From: Verrucomicrobiia bacterium
Lineage (GTDB): Bacteria > Verrucomicrobiota > Verrucomicrobiia > Verrucomicrobiales > DEV007
Length of the DNA stretch: 61,010 nucleotides
Assembly: GCA_030425385.1 (NCBI GenBank)
Contig: JAUIAH010000044.1
Coordinates: forward strand, 1 to 61,010
Direction: 5' to 3'
This document shows positions 1-8,725 of the stretch, one piece after another (position 1 is the stretch's first letter; the number at the start of each line of letters is the position of its first letter). Position numbers and translations under genes: made by a program. The notes under the pieces were generated by a model. It saw only the letters and a list, made by a program, of their open reading frames with translations. It was not told the origin of the DNA and made no database searches.

Positions 1-70
1 ACGCAAAGGTGACCATGCGCCTGTTCGTGTTATCGTCGTAAGGGCCGGGACAATGATCGTTTACATTCAT
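1..70 (-). CDS. 5' end of an outward-reading ORF in the terminal repeat (possible transposase start)
   Basis: An ATG at 68-70 on the minus strand opens a frame that runs off the window edge (23 codons, beginning MNVNDHCPGP). The same 22 codons occur in mirror orientation at 60944-61010. A start codon about 55 bp inside a repeated sequence that interrupts genes on both sides fits the left end of an insertion sequence, but the fragment is too short for me to assign a transposase family. The repeat could instead carry a different multicopy gene. Seen: open frame and duplication. Inferred: mobile-element nature. Confidence 0.35.
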   Translation of the reverse strand, partial: MNVNDHCPGPYDDNTNRRMVTFA

Positions 71-126
71 GCACCCAATATCGCACATTTATTTAAGATG
101 TCTTAACTAAATTGTGCGCCATTCCT
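4..126. repeat. Left copy of 123-bp terminal inverted repeat
   Basis: Positions 4-126 are the exact reverse complement of 60888-61010; I checked this base by base. The repeat includes the start of an outward-reading ORF and a 14-bp dyad at 93-106 (TTAAGA, 2-nt spacer, TCTTAA). Immediately inside the repeat the sequence becomes the 3' part of a methyltransferase gene. Sequence after AGGAATGGCGCAC (read outward) is shared by both ends, so that motif is a candidate element terminus. An assembly break at a multicopy element explains the geometry best. Confidence 0.9.
93..106. promoter_or_regulatory. Palindrome inside the left terminal repeat
   Basis: TTAAGA and TCTTAA are separated by TG, a perfect 6-bp dyad 23 bp upstream of the minus-strand ATG at 68-70. 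It could be an operator, or part of the terminal binding site of a mobile element. An identical dyad lies in the mirror copy at 60908-60921. Confidence 0.3.
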
Positions 127-356
127 ATCTGTTTCCGTATATACAGTTCATGCCCCACGCCATGAAGATTTGGATCGCTGAACACTGGATGCTATCGCGT
201 GGCAGCTATAAGAATCGGAAGGTTGCGGAATACAAGGCCAAGACGATTCGCCTTCTATCGAAGGCTGATATGAAGCGGTTGTTCCCTGATTCGCAGATTT
301 ACAACGAGAGATTCGTTGGGCTCACTAAGTCGATCGTGGCGTATTCTGGCTTCTAA
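114..356 (+). CDS. C-terminal remnant of a class I SAM-dependent methyltransferase
   Basis: The readable frame ends with a pattern typical of the C-terminus of methyltransferases in O-antigen and capsule clusters: a hydrophobic LFPYIQF stretch, then LLSKADMKRLFPD (the 'LS..el..lFPda' block), then ERFVGLTKSIVAY. The SAM-binding half is missing. The apparent GTG start at 114 lies in the terminal repeat, and an in-frame TAA sits just upstream, so native coding sequence probably begins near 127. The gene is cut by whatever the repeat represents. The product would have methylated a glycan or lipid-linked intermediate, consistent with the polysaccharide genes downstream. Family assignment is moderate; truncation is directly visible. 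Confidence 0.6.
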   Translation: MRHSYLFPYIQFMPHAMKIWIAEHWMLSRGSYKNRKVAEYKAKTIRLLSKADMKRLFPDSQIYNERFVGLTKSIVAYSGF

Positions 357-475
357 AGCAGCCTGGAAAAGGTTGGCAATGATCTCTACGCACATCAGAG
401 ACCGCCCACCTCCAGATCTGCCTTGATCGACAACACTTCCTTTCTATACTCAAGACCTACTATTGACGGAGCTCA

Positions 476-2002
476 ATGAATAATTTAATTCCCAAAGTTG
501 CGGTTTTCGTCTTTGCGAGTATCACCGCCATTTATATTACATTTGGTCTTTTCACTGGTGGTAATGCTTTAGGAAACCTCTACCGATTCTTGGCAATCGC
601 TGCGGTGATCATCGCGGTCATTGCTCCAAGGGCTTCCGTCTGGTTACTGCTGCTTGAGACAGCCTACCTCGATTTCTTGAAGCGATTGATGACCGTTGCG
701 GGCAATCCTGATTGGCTTGACATCACATTGGTACTTGCCATCGCCCCAATGACATCCGTTGGCATTCTCGTTGGAGTGCTTGTCCAATATATCCTGGGCT
801 CATTGTCATTAAACCGATACCACGCCACACTTCTTGGCATCTCGCTCGCCATTTTCCTTTTCAACTTTGCCTTAATTGCGGCTGACGGATTGGACCTGGC
901 CGTGCTTCGGGACTTGGCGAATCGTGGCGGATATGTATTTCTTTTGTTCTCGATTCCGGCGCTGTTTCGGAGCGTTGAAGAGATCAAGAGCCTTATATCA
1001 GGGATCTTTGTGATTTACATCCCGGTCTTGGGTTACCTCTTCTACCAGAGTGCGGTTGGCCTGACCGATTGGGAATACAAGTACCTAATGTCTGGCTACT
1101 CTCTAGAAATCCGGCAATTCCGTAATGCGGTTTTCCGCCCGTTTTCAACGCTCAACGCTGCGGCCAACCTTTCTACGATGATGTCGGTGATGGTAGCGCT
1201 CGCCTTTGCTCCTCACAAAATAAAGTTCCTTTCTCTACCATTTGTCCGAGTCATAATGGCGGGCCTATTCATCTTCGGCGCCTATCTCACCTTGAGCCGG
1301 GGTGGATGGTTTTGCGGCATCACAGCGATTGCATGTATCCTTCTGTTCCGTACGGCCTGGACCACGATCGCTGCTTACGTGTCTGGCTTCGCCTTGATCG
1401 GGATCGTTATTCTTAGTGCGGATTGGATGATCCGAAATGACATTCTTTCTCAAGCAACCGAAGCCATTGGGGACTACGGCAGTGGGGACCGTTATACCAT
1501 GGCAACGCGTCTTGGGACATTCGACGCCCGACTTCAATCCTACCGGGAGCTTTTAAACAACAAACAATACTGGACACCGTTTGGCGTCGTGATTTCCGGC
1601 AAGGCAGCCTATCGTGATCTTCGCTCAACAGATTTCGATGACGAATACTACAGCCACGACTTCATTACGGAGACGCTCTTGCTTATCGGGTATATTCCCA
1701 TGGCTTTGCTTATAATATCACTCTCGATCAGTATGTTTAAGCTCCATCGTTATCTGCTAGGGCTGTCGGATGGGGTGGTCGAGCGCGTGACCCGCTACTG
1801 TGTCGCCGTGGCGGTAGGCATTGCCATTGGCGCGGTAGCGAATCCGGCGCAGTTGCAGACATTTCCAATCAGTACGTTCTTCTGGTTGTTTATCGCAATG
1901 TCAGCAGCTATCCGGCCTCAATCCGCCAACGTGCCCGAAGAGGACCCGGTGTTCGTTGGCGGCATATCCACGGATGGCGTTCCGGACACCAGATACGCAT
2001 AG
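476..2002 (+). CDS. O-antigen ligase/polymerase-like membrane protein (Wzy/WaaL superfamily)
   Basis: A 508-aa protein with about ten to twelve hydrophobic segments, starting with a membrane helix at residues 5-25. The hallmark is a large loop in the second half (about residues 330-400, with RLGTFDARLQSYRELL and a tyrosine/aspartate-rich stretch) between membrane blocks, preceded by LSRGGWFCG, the 'SRgg' motif of this family. It would polymerise lipid-linked repeat units or ligate glycan at the periplasmic face. A GGAG ribosome-binding site lies 5 nt before the ATG. The short gap to the next glycosyltransferase suggests co-transcription. Codon use is more AT-tolerant than in the housekeeping genes (free TTA codons), as often seen in glycan loci. 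Polymerase versus ligase cannot be decided. Confidence 0.75.
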   Translation: MNNLIPKVAVFVFASITAIYITFGLFTGGNALGNLYRFLAIAAVIIAVIAPRASVWLLLLETAYLDFLKRLMTVAGNPDWLDITLVLAIAPMTSVGILVGVLVQYILGSLSLNRYHATLLGISLAIFLFNFALIAADGLDLAVLRDLANRGGYVFLLFSIPALFRSVEEIKSLISGIFVIYIPVLGYLFYQSAVGLTDWEYKYLMSGYSLEIRQFRNAVFRPFSTLNAAANLSTMMSVMVALAFAPHKIKFLSLPFVRVIMAGLFIFGAYLTLSRGGWFCGITAIACILLFRTAWTTIAAYVSGFALIGIVILSADWMIRNDILSQATEAIGDYGSGDRYTMATRLGTFDARLQSYRELLNNKQYWTPFGVVISGKAAYRDLRSTDFDDEYYSHDFITETLLLIGYIPMALLIISLSISMFKLHRYLLGLSDGVVERVTRYCVAVAVGIAIGAVANPAQLQTFPISTFFWLFIAMSAAIRPQSANVPEEDPVFVGGISTDGVPDTRYA

Positions 2003-2044
2003 TCACTGGCCTTTACAGCTCACCCAACTGCGTTCAAATTTGGT

Positions 2045-3190
2045 GTGAACCGGATCGCATACGTCATCAATTGGCCAGCCGACGGTGTTGGAATCATCGA
2101 CAAGGTTTTCCGACAGATACGGTGTTGGCACGCCCTGGGCGCAGAGGTCAAACTGTTTTACTTGAGTGATCGTCGATGGGATACCGACCTGCCGATAACA
2201 TTCGTCGAGAAACCGTTTCGGTCCAATCTCCTTTCCCAATTTTGGGTGAATTGTGGTGCGCTGCGCTCGCTCGGCCAGTCACTCTCTGAGTTCGGGCCTG
2301 ACGTGGTCTACCTGAGAAATGGCTATTACCACCCCTATCTCGACTTGATCATTAGAAAGTATGTGATGGTCATGGAACTGAATTCCATGTGGCTACAAGA
2401 GGCACATGCTCACCGACACGCCTCGCGGCGCCGATTATTGCTCTACTACTACCTCAAACTGACCCAACGACGAATCTATCGTTCGGCAAGTGGCATCGTG
2501 ACGGTGACGAATGAGATTGCCACGCGCGAAGCAGGCACTCTGAGAAAGAACACACCCGTGTGTGTGGTGCCAAACTCGATTGATGTGGGCGGCACCCAAC
2601 TCCGAACGCGATCCACGTCGTCTGATGGACTCCCGGTGGTCATCTTCGTGGCAGGTCCTATTCCGGTGGCACTTGAGGAGAACTACCACGGGGTTGATAA
2701 GATCCTTAGGCTCGCCCGTGCAACGATTGGACGGCTCCGTTTTCGATTGGTAGGGGATTCCTCTCGCTATGGAAATGATATCCCACAGAACGTTACGCTG
2801 GAGGGGGTTCTTTCACCAATCGAGGTGCGAGAAGCTATCGCGACTTCGGATATCGGGCTTGGTACCACGGCGCTACACCGCAAAGCGATGATAGAAGCCT
2901 GCCCATTGAAACTCCGTGAGTACTTGGCGCAGGGTTTACCAGTAATCGTACCCTATGCAGACACGGCGTTTGCGGAGGAGGTTCCAAAGTGGGTCCTGTC
3001 GCTGCCCAACACAGAGGAAAACCTCACACAAGCCGTCGACGATATCGTGTCTTTCTGTGAGAAATGGGCAGGCAAAAAGGTCCCTTCCGCCACGGTGGAA
3101 CCCTTTGTGGATGCCAAGGTCCTTGAGACACGGCGGCTTGCCTTCTTGCGCGAAGTTTATGAGTTGAACATTGGCCAACGTGCAAGCTAA
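2045..3190 (+). CDS. Glycosyltransferase family 4-like protein
   Basis: A 381-aa cytosolic or membrane-associated GT-B enzyme. The N-terminal Rossmann half begins NRIAYVINWPADGVG and includes PDVVYLRNGYYHP. A linker VCVVPNSIDV matches the usual 'vipNGvD' turn between the two domains. The C-terminal half has an REYLAQGLPVIVP segment corresponding to the nucleotide-sugar-binding 'E..a.G.Pvva' region. GTG is the likely start. The stop codon overlaps by 4 nt with the stop of the convergent sulfotransferase gene. It probably adds a hexose to the lipid-linked glycan; donor and acceptor are unknown. Confidence 0.75.
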   Translation: MNRIAYVINWPADGVGIIDKVFRQIRCWHALGAEVKLFYLSDRRWDTDLPITFVEKPFRSNLLSQFWVNCGALRSLGQSLSEFGPDVVYLRNGYYHPYLDLIIRKYVMVMELNSMWLQEAHAHRHASRRRLLLYYYLKLTQRRIYRSASGIVTVTNEIATREAGTLRKNTPVCVVPNSIDVGGTQLRTRSTSSDGLPVVIFVAGPIPVALEENYHGVDKILRLARATIGRLRFRLVGDSSRYGNDIPQNVTLEGVLSPIEVREAIATSDIGLGTTALHRKAMIEACPLKLREYLAQGLPVIVPYADTAFAEEVPKWVLSLPNTEENLTQAVDDIVSFCEKWAGKKVPSATVEPFVDAKVLETRRLAFLREVYELNIGQRAS

Positions 3191-4002
3191 CACGACTCGT
3201 AGCCGAGAGTCTCAAGCAGCGATCCATTTAGGGAATCGAAGCGTGCCAGCGCCTCAGAGTCGAAGTAGTTTTTCCAATCACCAGAAATCCCTTTCCGCAG
3301 GAAGCTGCTCGCATCACTTTCTCCAGGTTTACGTTTTGTCTGATTCTCGAATGAGAATTGATCAACCACTTCCCTGAGGCGCACGTCATCCACAGGGAGC
3401 GCGAAGAATGAGGTGAAGACCTCCCGTAGCGTGCCTTCGGTATCCTCAAGAAGATCTTCGTATTTCAACAAGTAAACTCCATCCCGTTGGCTCGCCTCTA
3501 GCCACGCGGTGTTGTAATCATACCAGTTCCCGGGGTGGGTGAAATGCCTAATTCGACTAGGAGAGGCGTTGTAGGCATACGAAATGAACTTAGACATGTT
3601 TTCACGAACATTTTCAAAATTTCCGAAGCCACAGTTCTTTCGGTGATAGTCGACGTAAGCCGGGTTCTTCCTGTTCTTCTCATTCCAGATCAACTGATGA
3701 TGGTAAAACGACACCAACACATCACGCCCATCACGGACCAAGAAGAGAATCTTCGGATTTCGTAGGATGGCAGGCGAAGGCCGATAGTGGCCATGAAAAA
3801 CCGACCGCCCCAAACCTGGAATACGATTCCTGGGGAACGGTATTCCGAGATACCCGGAGATAAGCTGGCTTAACCAGGTTCCACCTGATTTTGGATATTC
3901 AACAACCAGCACGGAGTCATTTACACTTGTTAGGCTATGAAGATAGGCGAGACGAACTGCTTGTTCAATCTTTGAGTGAACCTGTCGAAGTGCCGTTTTC
4001 AA
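3187..4002 (-). CDS. PAPS-dependent sulfotransferase
   Basis: A 271-aa protein of the Sulfotransfer_1 type. The 5'-phosphosulfate-binding loop is visible as EYPKSGGTWLS near residues 35-45, the 3'-phosphate-binding region as VRDGRDVLVSFYHH near residues 85-100, and the C-terminal RKGISGDWKNYF signature near residues 235-250. It transfers sulfate from PAPS, most plausibly to a surface glycan given its neighbours. It lies on the strand opposite to the surrounding glycosyltransferases and overlaps the 3' end of the upstream gene by 4 nt, so it is separately controlled. The start is TTG; no better ATG lies before the PAPS loop. No PAPS-synthesis genes are in the window. Confidence 0.88.
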   Translation of the reverse strand: MKTALRQVHSKIEQAVRLAYLHSLTSVNDSVLVVEYPKSGGTWLSQLISGYLGIPFPRNRIPGLGRSVFHGHYRPSPAILRNPKILFLVRDGRDVLVSFYHHQLIWNEKNRKNPAYVDYHRKNCGFGNFENVRENMSKFISYAYNASPSRIRHFTHPGNWYDYNTAWLEASQRDGVYLLKYEDLLEDTEGTLREVFTSFFALPVDDVRLREVVDQFSFENQTKRKPGESDASSFLRKGISGDWKNYFDSEALARFDSLNGSLLETLGYESC

Positions 4003-4133
4003 TGGTTTCTGCTAGGCCAGTTTCGGCCATGCGATTACCTTGATGGCTTATCCCGAGATTGCCAGGTTTTTCTTACAGACGGCAACAGGCGAATCGTGTC
4101 AAGTGCATGAAACCTTAATCCGAGACATTTCTC

Positions 4134-4976
4134 ATGGCTGGACCATCTCTAAACCCCCACCTGCATTTTTACCGAGACGTTCTTCTCGGACTCAAACGAG
4201 AAGCGCTGTTGGGCGAAGAGGATGAAGTGCTGTTCAGCTGCGCGGGGCCCAATGATCGCGATGTTGCGCTCGCATTAGGCCTAAGGCGGGTAGTGATGAG
4301 CAATCTCGACGAGCGTCAGCATCAAGGGGACAAATCTGAATTCGCACCGTATGAGTGGCGGTTCATCGACTGCGAGCAGATGAGCCTTGCAGACCGTTCG
4401 TTTGATTGGGTGGTCGTTCACAGCGGGTTGCACCATTGTCATTCTCCTCATCGTGGACTCCTGGAGATGTATCGGGTTGCCCGGAAAGGCATCATCTTCT
4501 TCGAGCCGCTCGATTCTTGGTTCACCCGACTCGGCTCCCGTGTTGCCGTTGGGCAAGAGTACGAGTTGGCTGCGGTGTTCGACAATGATTGCAAATGGGG
4601 TGGCGTGGCCAACTCAGAGATCCCAAACTACGTTTACCGATGGACGGCTTCGGAGTTCAAGAAGACCATCAATACGTTCTCACCCCATTTGAAGCATTCT
4701 TTTCGCTTCTTTTACAAACTTCGAATGCCCAGAAAGTCTTTCCAGATGAGTCGAAACAAGCTCAAGCCACTGATTATGGGCGCTGCAGAACCTTTCCTGA
4801 TGCTCATGTCCAAGGTCTTCAAATCATTCAATAACAACTGTGCGTTCGTGGCCCTTATTCCATCTGTGCCTCAAGATCTGCAGCCATGGATCGCCTACGA
4901 TGAGGCCTCGAATGGGTTCCGGGTAGATGCAGGCTACCTACGGCAACGCTTCTCAGACCACGCTAAGCAAGGGTAA
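4134..4976 (+). CDS. SAM-dependent methyltransferase (Methyltransf_11-like)
   Basis: A 280-aa protein. The region around FSCAGPNDRDVALALGL occupies the position of the SAM-binding motif I but lacks the canonical GxGxG. It is followed by SFDWVVVHSGLHHCHSP and EMYRVARKGIIFFEP, which match motifs II/III of small-molecule and glycan methyltransferases. The C-terminal half is variable and probably sets acceptor choice. It sits between the sulfotransferase and a GT4 gene, only a few bases before the latter, which suggests methylation of a sugar or lipid-linked intermediate. The substrate is unknown. Confidence 0.72.
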   Translation: MAGPSLNPHLHFYRDVLLGLKREALLGEEDEVLFSCAGPNDRDVALALGLRRVVMSNLDERQHQGDKSEFAPYEWRFIDCEQMSLADRSFDWVVVHSGLHHCHSPHRGLLEMYRVARKGIIFFEPLDSWFTRLGSRVAVGQEYELAAVFDNDCKWGGVANSEIPNYVYRWTASEFKKTINTFSPHLKHSFRFFYKLRMPRKSFQMSRNKLKPLIMGAAEPFLMLMSKVFKSFNNNCAFVALIPSVPQDLQPWIAYDEASNGFRVDAGYLRQRFSDHAKQG

Positions 4977-4985
4977 TTCTTGGCC

Positions 4986-6098
4986 ATGGCAACGGCGAAG
5001 AAGCCCATTTTGCTGGTTGGTCCCACCCCTCCTCCTTTTCACGGGGCAGCCTTCCTCACACAGTCTTTTCTAAACAATCCGGATCTTCGTGAGCAGTTGG
5101 ACCACCTCAATACGCGGTTCTCGGCTGATCTTGAATCGTTAAACAAATTTACCCTTAAGAAACTATGGCTGCTGTTTGTATTCATTCTCAGTCTAGCACG
5201 GAGATCCCGAGCGTCATCGGCGGTGGTGCTACTCCCGTCATTCCAGCCAAGGACGTTTCTCAAAGATTCTCTTTTTGTTTGGGCGTGCTGGGCATTGAGG
5301 AGCCCGTGCGTGGTTGGCTGGTATCACATGCGTTTCGAGACATTGGCCTACGAACAGAGGTCCCGGGTGTTTCGTTGTTTCGCGAGACTCACCCTCAGAC
5401 GCCTGGACTGGCATGTTTGCGTGTCTCCGAGGCTTACTGCATCGATGCCGGAGTTTCTCCCGAGAGCACGAGTGATCTCCATCGCGAACGGATTCGATCC
5501 TACTCTAGCAGTCGGGAAGGTGATCAGCCAGGAAACTGAAACCGTGACGGTATTGTATTTGTCGCATATGGGCGAGGCCAAGGGATGGCGGCTATTGCTT
5601 GAGGTGGCGGAGAGACTGTGCCGGGAGTTCGATCAACTGCGATTCATTTTTCATGGCGAGCCAGCGTATGAAACGACACTCTTGGAGATCGAGAAAGCCT
5701 TCGGACGAAGCAAGGGAGAAGGACTCAATATCCATTACGGCGGCTTCGCCAATGAGTCCCTTAAGTCGGTGCTTTTCGAGGAAGCTGACCTCTTATGTTT
5801 TCCCTCTTTGAATGAAGCTTTTCCAGTAACGATCGTTGAAGCGATGGCCGCAGGCTTGCCTGTCGTCGCCAGCGACGTGGGGGGAATAGGGGACGCCATT
5901 GACAGCGGAGCGGGTGGCATCTTGGTTCCTCCCGGGGACACGGCAGCTCTCAAGGAGGCCTTACGGCTTGTGATCGCGGACGCTCCTTTACGCAAAGCGT
6001 TTGGGGCCCACAATCGCTCCAAACATGCGAGAGAGTTCTCTCAGGCCGCTTTCTGGAACAGGTGGTCAGCCTTCCTCAAAGGCCTTGGTCTAGAATAG
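4986..6098 (+). CDS. Glycosyltransferase family 4
   Basis: A GT-B enzyme of about 370 aa. The N-terminal loop LLVGPTPPPFHGAA is typical of GT4 acceptor domains. The linker ISIANGFDP precedes the Glycos_transf_1 half, which contains the donor-site block FPSLNEAFPVTIVEAMAAGLPVVASDVGG (E-x7-E type, near residues 275-305) and GGILVPPGD. ATG at 4986 is chosen over a TTG at 4980. The stop lies 2 nt before the ATG of the next gene, so the two are almost certainly co-translated. It acts on lipid-linked oligosaccharide at the cytoplasmic face. Confidence 0.85.
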   Translation: MATAKKPILLVGPTPPPFHGAAFLTQSFLNNPDLREQLDHLNTRFSADLESLNKFTLKKLWLLFVFILSLARRSRASSAVVLLPSFQPRTFLKDSLFVWACWALRSPCVVGWYHMRFETLAYEQRSRVFRCFARLTLRRLDWHVCVSPRLTASMPEFLPRARVISIANGFDPTLAVGKVISQETETVTVLYLSHMGEAKGWRLLLEVAERLCREFDQLRFIFHGEPAYETTLLEIEKAFGRSKGEGLNIHYGGFANESLKSVLFEEADLLCFPSLNEAFPVTIVEAMAAGLPVVASDVGGIGDAIDSGAGGILVPPGDTAALKEALRLVIADAPLRKAFGAHNRSKHAREFSQAAFWNRWSAFLKGLGLE

Positions 6099-6100
6099 GC

Positions 6101-8002
6101 ATGCATCGCTTCTCCATAGGACTACTGTCGATTAGCTGGTTCTTATCGGCAACGTTGATCTCGTTGCTGGCTGGCGGGCAAAGCTTATTCCTGCTTGGTT
6201 TTGGAGCCTGTTGCCTGTTCATGGCAGGACTGGTCGGATTGGTGCTTGGCAGCCATTGTGGAACTTGGTCAGTGAAACAAATGCCAATTTCGCTTCTGGT
6301 GGGTCTTGCCGTTGTCGCCTATGTCTTTTCTAGATCGCTTCCTGCTTGGGTACTTATTGATGCGAGGCTTGACCTTGTCTTGGCGCTCATTGGGATGTCT
6401 CTATTTCTGCTCACGAGAGTCGTGGTCGAACTCCTTGACGGGAAAGCCACGCTCATCCTGGGAGTGCTCACGGTCTTCGTTATTGCTAACATCGCTGTCG
6501 GCGTCTACCAGTCGCTTGGAGCCGCAGACGAGTTTTTCCCAATACCTGGCTATCGTCGGGTTGGTTATGTTGCAGGGCGCGCTGGTGGTTTTTTCAATAA
6601 TCCAAATCAATATGCGTCGTTTCTTGGTGTCGCGGGTCTTTTGTTTCTGGCGAGAGGCTTGCTCGTGCGACGGATGGCGCCGGGTCAATTCGCCTGGATC
6701 GGGCTTTTTGGTCTATGTCTCCTTGGACTGGTATTGAGTGGAAGCCGTTCCGTGCTGGTGTTGTTTACGGTTGCGACGGTGTTCACCTTGATCCTCGTTG
6801 GCGCCGTTAGTTACCGTTTGCAGGGAACGATGCCACGTTGGCTCAAGATAGGGTCAGCCGTGCTAGTGGGATTGGGCGCGGTCGTTTTGCTTCTTGGGTT
6901 GCAGCGTTTGGGGGAAACTCGCGCGGAAGGGGTCATCGGTGGGATGGAGGAGCGGAGGCTGATGCGCGCAATCTGTTATCGGCAGGTCCAGGAGGAACCG
7001 TTGATCGGAACAGGTGCTGGCACTTACCGAGAGTTTTCACGGCTCAATCGATCGGTGCACTGGCCGCCCTACCTCCAGGACTCGGACCCGGAGAAGGCCC
7101 ATTCTGATTGGGCACAATTGGGCGGGGAATACGGTGTCGTCGGCCTTGCCCTTGGTGGCGGTTGCCTGTTGTGGCTTTTAGTCGCTGCCTTCAAGGTATT
7201 GCGCTCTGCGAGAGCCGGAAACGAAGATATGGAGAAGCTTCGGTGGTGGGTTGCGGTGCTCTCTGCCACGGCCCTTTTGGGCAGTCACTCCATCATTGAT
7301 TTTCCGCTTCGATCCCCGGCCGTCCTAGCACTTTTCGCGATTATCGTTGGTGTGGCGGTGGCAGTCCGAAAGTCGCCATTTTTATTGGGGCCGAATAGGC
7401 CTCATGGGCTCGTTTTCATCGCACTGATAGGCTTGAATTCTTGGGTCTGGTGGATGGGACCGGGATTGATGGCGTCTGAAAAGTCCCGCTGGAATGAGAA
7501 TCAACCATCCGTCGCGATTGAACATCTGAGTTCCGCCATTTCACATGATTCTCAGAATTCGAGCTACCATCATCGCCTTGGGGATCTTTGGGTAGCACTC
7601 GGAGAAAGATTTGATAAATCTACCGTCCGAAATTCTTTCTTCGCGAAGGCTGAGACCGCGTTCCGCAACGCTTGGTCCCTAAGGCCACAGGATTATACAG
7701 CTCTCGAGTCCCTGGTCGTGATCTTGGATAGGCAAGGCAAATACGATGAGGCGGCACCGCTACACATCCAAGCGCAAGCGTTGGCTCCGCGACATCGGCG
7801 ATGTTGGGTGAACTATTGCCTGCATTTGGATGCAGTGGCTCGAAAGTCTCAAGATCCAACAGCCGTTGAAAGGGCCTTAGAACAGATGGAAGAGGTGCTC
7901 CAACGTTTCGGCAATGGGGACCGGCGATTGGTAAGGGTCCTAGCAGACTTGCAGCGTGACAATGCAGCCATGAAGCGTCGTCTAGAAGCCGAAGATCGAT
8001 AA
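6101..8002 (+). CDS. O-antigen ligase-like protein with C-terminal TPR-like domain
   Basis: About 633 aa. Residues 1-430 hold around eleven membrane helices with the Wzy_C/WaaL features GFFNNPNQYASFLG and LSGSRSVLVLF, plus a long periplasmic loop with GTGAGTYREFS and HSDWAQLGGEYG. The last 180 residues form helical TPR-like repeats (for example NAWSLRPQDYTALESL and AQALAPRHRRCW). This layout is known from Wzy/WaaL relatives in Planctomycetota and Verrucomicrobiota. ATG at 6101 is preferred to an upstream GTG at 6062 that overlaps the GT4 gene. The TPR tail could recruit other assembly factors. Ligase versus polymerase remains open. Confidence 0.8.
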   Translation: MHRFSIGLLSISWFLSATLISLLAGGQSLFLLGFGACCLFMAGLVGLVLGSHCGTWSVKQMPISLLVGLAVVAYVFSRSLPAWVLIDARLDLVLALIGMSLFLLTRVVVELLDGKATLILGVLTVFVIANIAVGVYQSLGAADEFFPIPGYRRVGYVAGRAGGFFNNPNQYASFLGVAGLLFLARGLLVRRMAPGQFAWIGLFGLCLLGLVLSGSRSVLVLFTVATVFTLILVGAVSYRLQGTMPRWLKIGSAVLVGLGAVVLLLGLQRLGETRAEGVIGGMEERRLMRAICYRQVQEEPLIGTGAGTYREFSRLNRSVHWPPYLQDSDPEKAHSDWAQLGGEYGVVGLALGGGCLLWLLVAAFKVLRSARAGNEDMEKLRWWVAVLSATALLGSHSIIDFPLRSPAVLALFAIIVGVAVAVRKSPFLLGPNRPHGLVFIALIGLNSWVWWMGPGLMASEKSRWNENQPSVAIEHLSSAISHDSQNSSYHHRLGDLWVALGERFDKSTVRNSFFAKAETAFRNAWSLRPQDYTALESLVVILDRQGKYDEAAPLHIQAQALAPRHRRCWVNYCLHLDAVARKSQDPTAVERALEQMEEVLQRFGNGDRRLVRVLADLQRDNAAMKRRLEAEDR

Positions 8003-8028
8003 GATCTCCTGAGTTGCAGATTCAACGA

Positions 8029-8712
8029 TCAGAAGGACAACTGATCAGCATTAACAATGTCCGGCAACAGTTCCCGCATCAAATCAGCAATCCCTTCCTG
8101 TGGATCCGTGTTCGAAGCGATCGATTCTAACGGAGTGTCCAGCATGATGTAAGCCCACCGCTGCGCTCTACCGTGAATGAGACGGTCGACCATATCAATC
8201 TTGGTACGCTCGTAGTGGCTGTTGGTGAGTATTGAGTTTCCTACAAACAAGTAATAAATATTAGAACGCTGAGTGACCGGCTCGGCTTGTTCGGGCATTT
8301 GAATCCGCCTCTCAGTGGCCAACTCAGTCACATGAAGCGGATTTTTTTTGCCTCCGAGGTCGACAGTGATTCTAACATTTTGCGAACTAACTAGCTGTTG
8401 CCCTTGGGCGGGAAGGCAGCGTTCGGGACGGTGGATGCTTTGATTGATGTTATCGCTTGAGAGCACCATACTCACGCGGACGACTTGGCCAGTGAGGTCG
8501 TGGGTGTAGGTGCGGTTTTCGTAGGCGGCGGCTTGGAGGATGCCTTTGACTTTCTCGGAGGCCTCTTCTCTGGGACCGCCGGTCCAGTCGCCGACGAGAG
8601 GAGGGAGGTCCATGATGATGGCGCTTTCCTGAATCTTAGAATTGGCGGGGAGGAGGAAGATACTCCCTAGACCTAGGGCGAGGATGGCGTTCACCGTGAG
8701 GATGCGCTTCAT
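8029..8712 (-). CDS. EpsI-family exosortase-associated protein
   Basis: About 227 aa with an N-terminal hydrophobic anchor (ILTVNAILALGLGSIFLLP) and the EpsI/DUF3485 landmarks: LPPLVGDWTG near residue 35 and HRPERCLPAQGQ near residue 95, matching the family's H-x-P-E-x-C motif. These proteins occur next to, or fused with, exosortases and are thought to act in exopolysaccharide export or sorting at the inner membrane. The ATG at 8712 lies 14 nt after the exosortase stop, so the pair is one transcription unit. A longer frame overlapping the exosortase gene is less likely. It faces the + strand ligase gene tail-to-tail. Confidence 0.85.
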   Translation of the reverse strand: MKRILTVNAILALGLGSIFLLPANSKIQESAIIMDLPPLVGDWTGGPREEASEKVKGILQAAAYENRTYTHDLTGQVVRVSMVLSSDNINQSIHRPERCLPAQGQQLVSSQNVRITVDLGGKKNPLHVTELATERRIQMPEQAEPVTQRSNIYYLFVGNSILTNSHYERTKIDMVDRLIHGRAQRWAYIMLDTPLESIASNTDPQEGIADLMRELLPDIVNADQLSF

Positions 8713-8725
8713 TGTAGAGGGGGTG

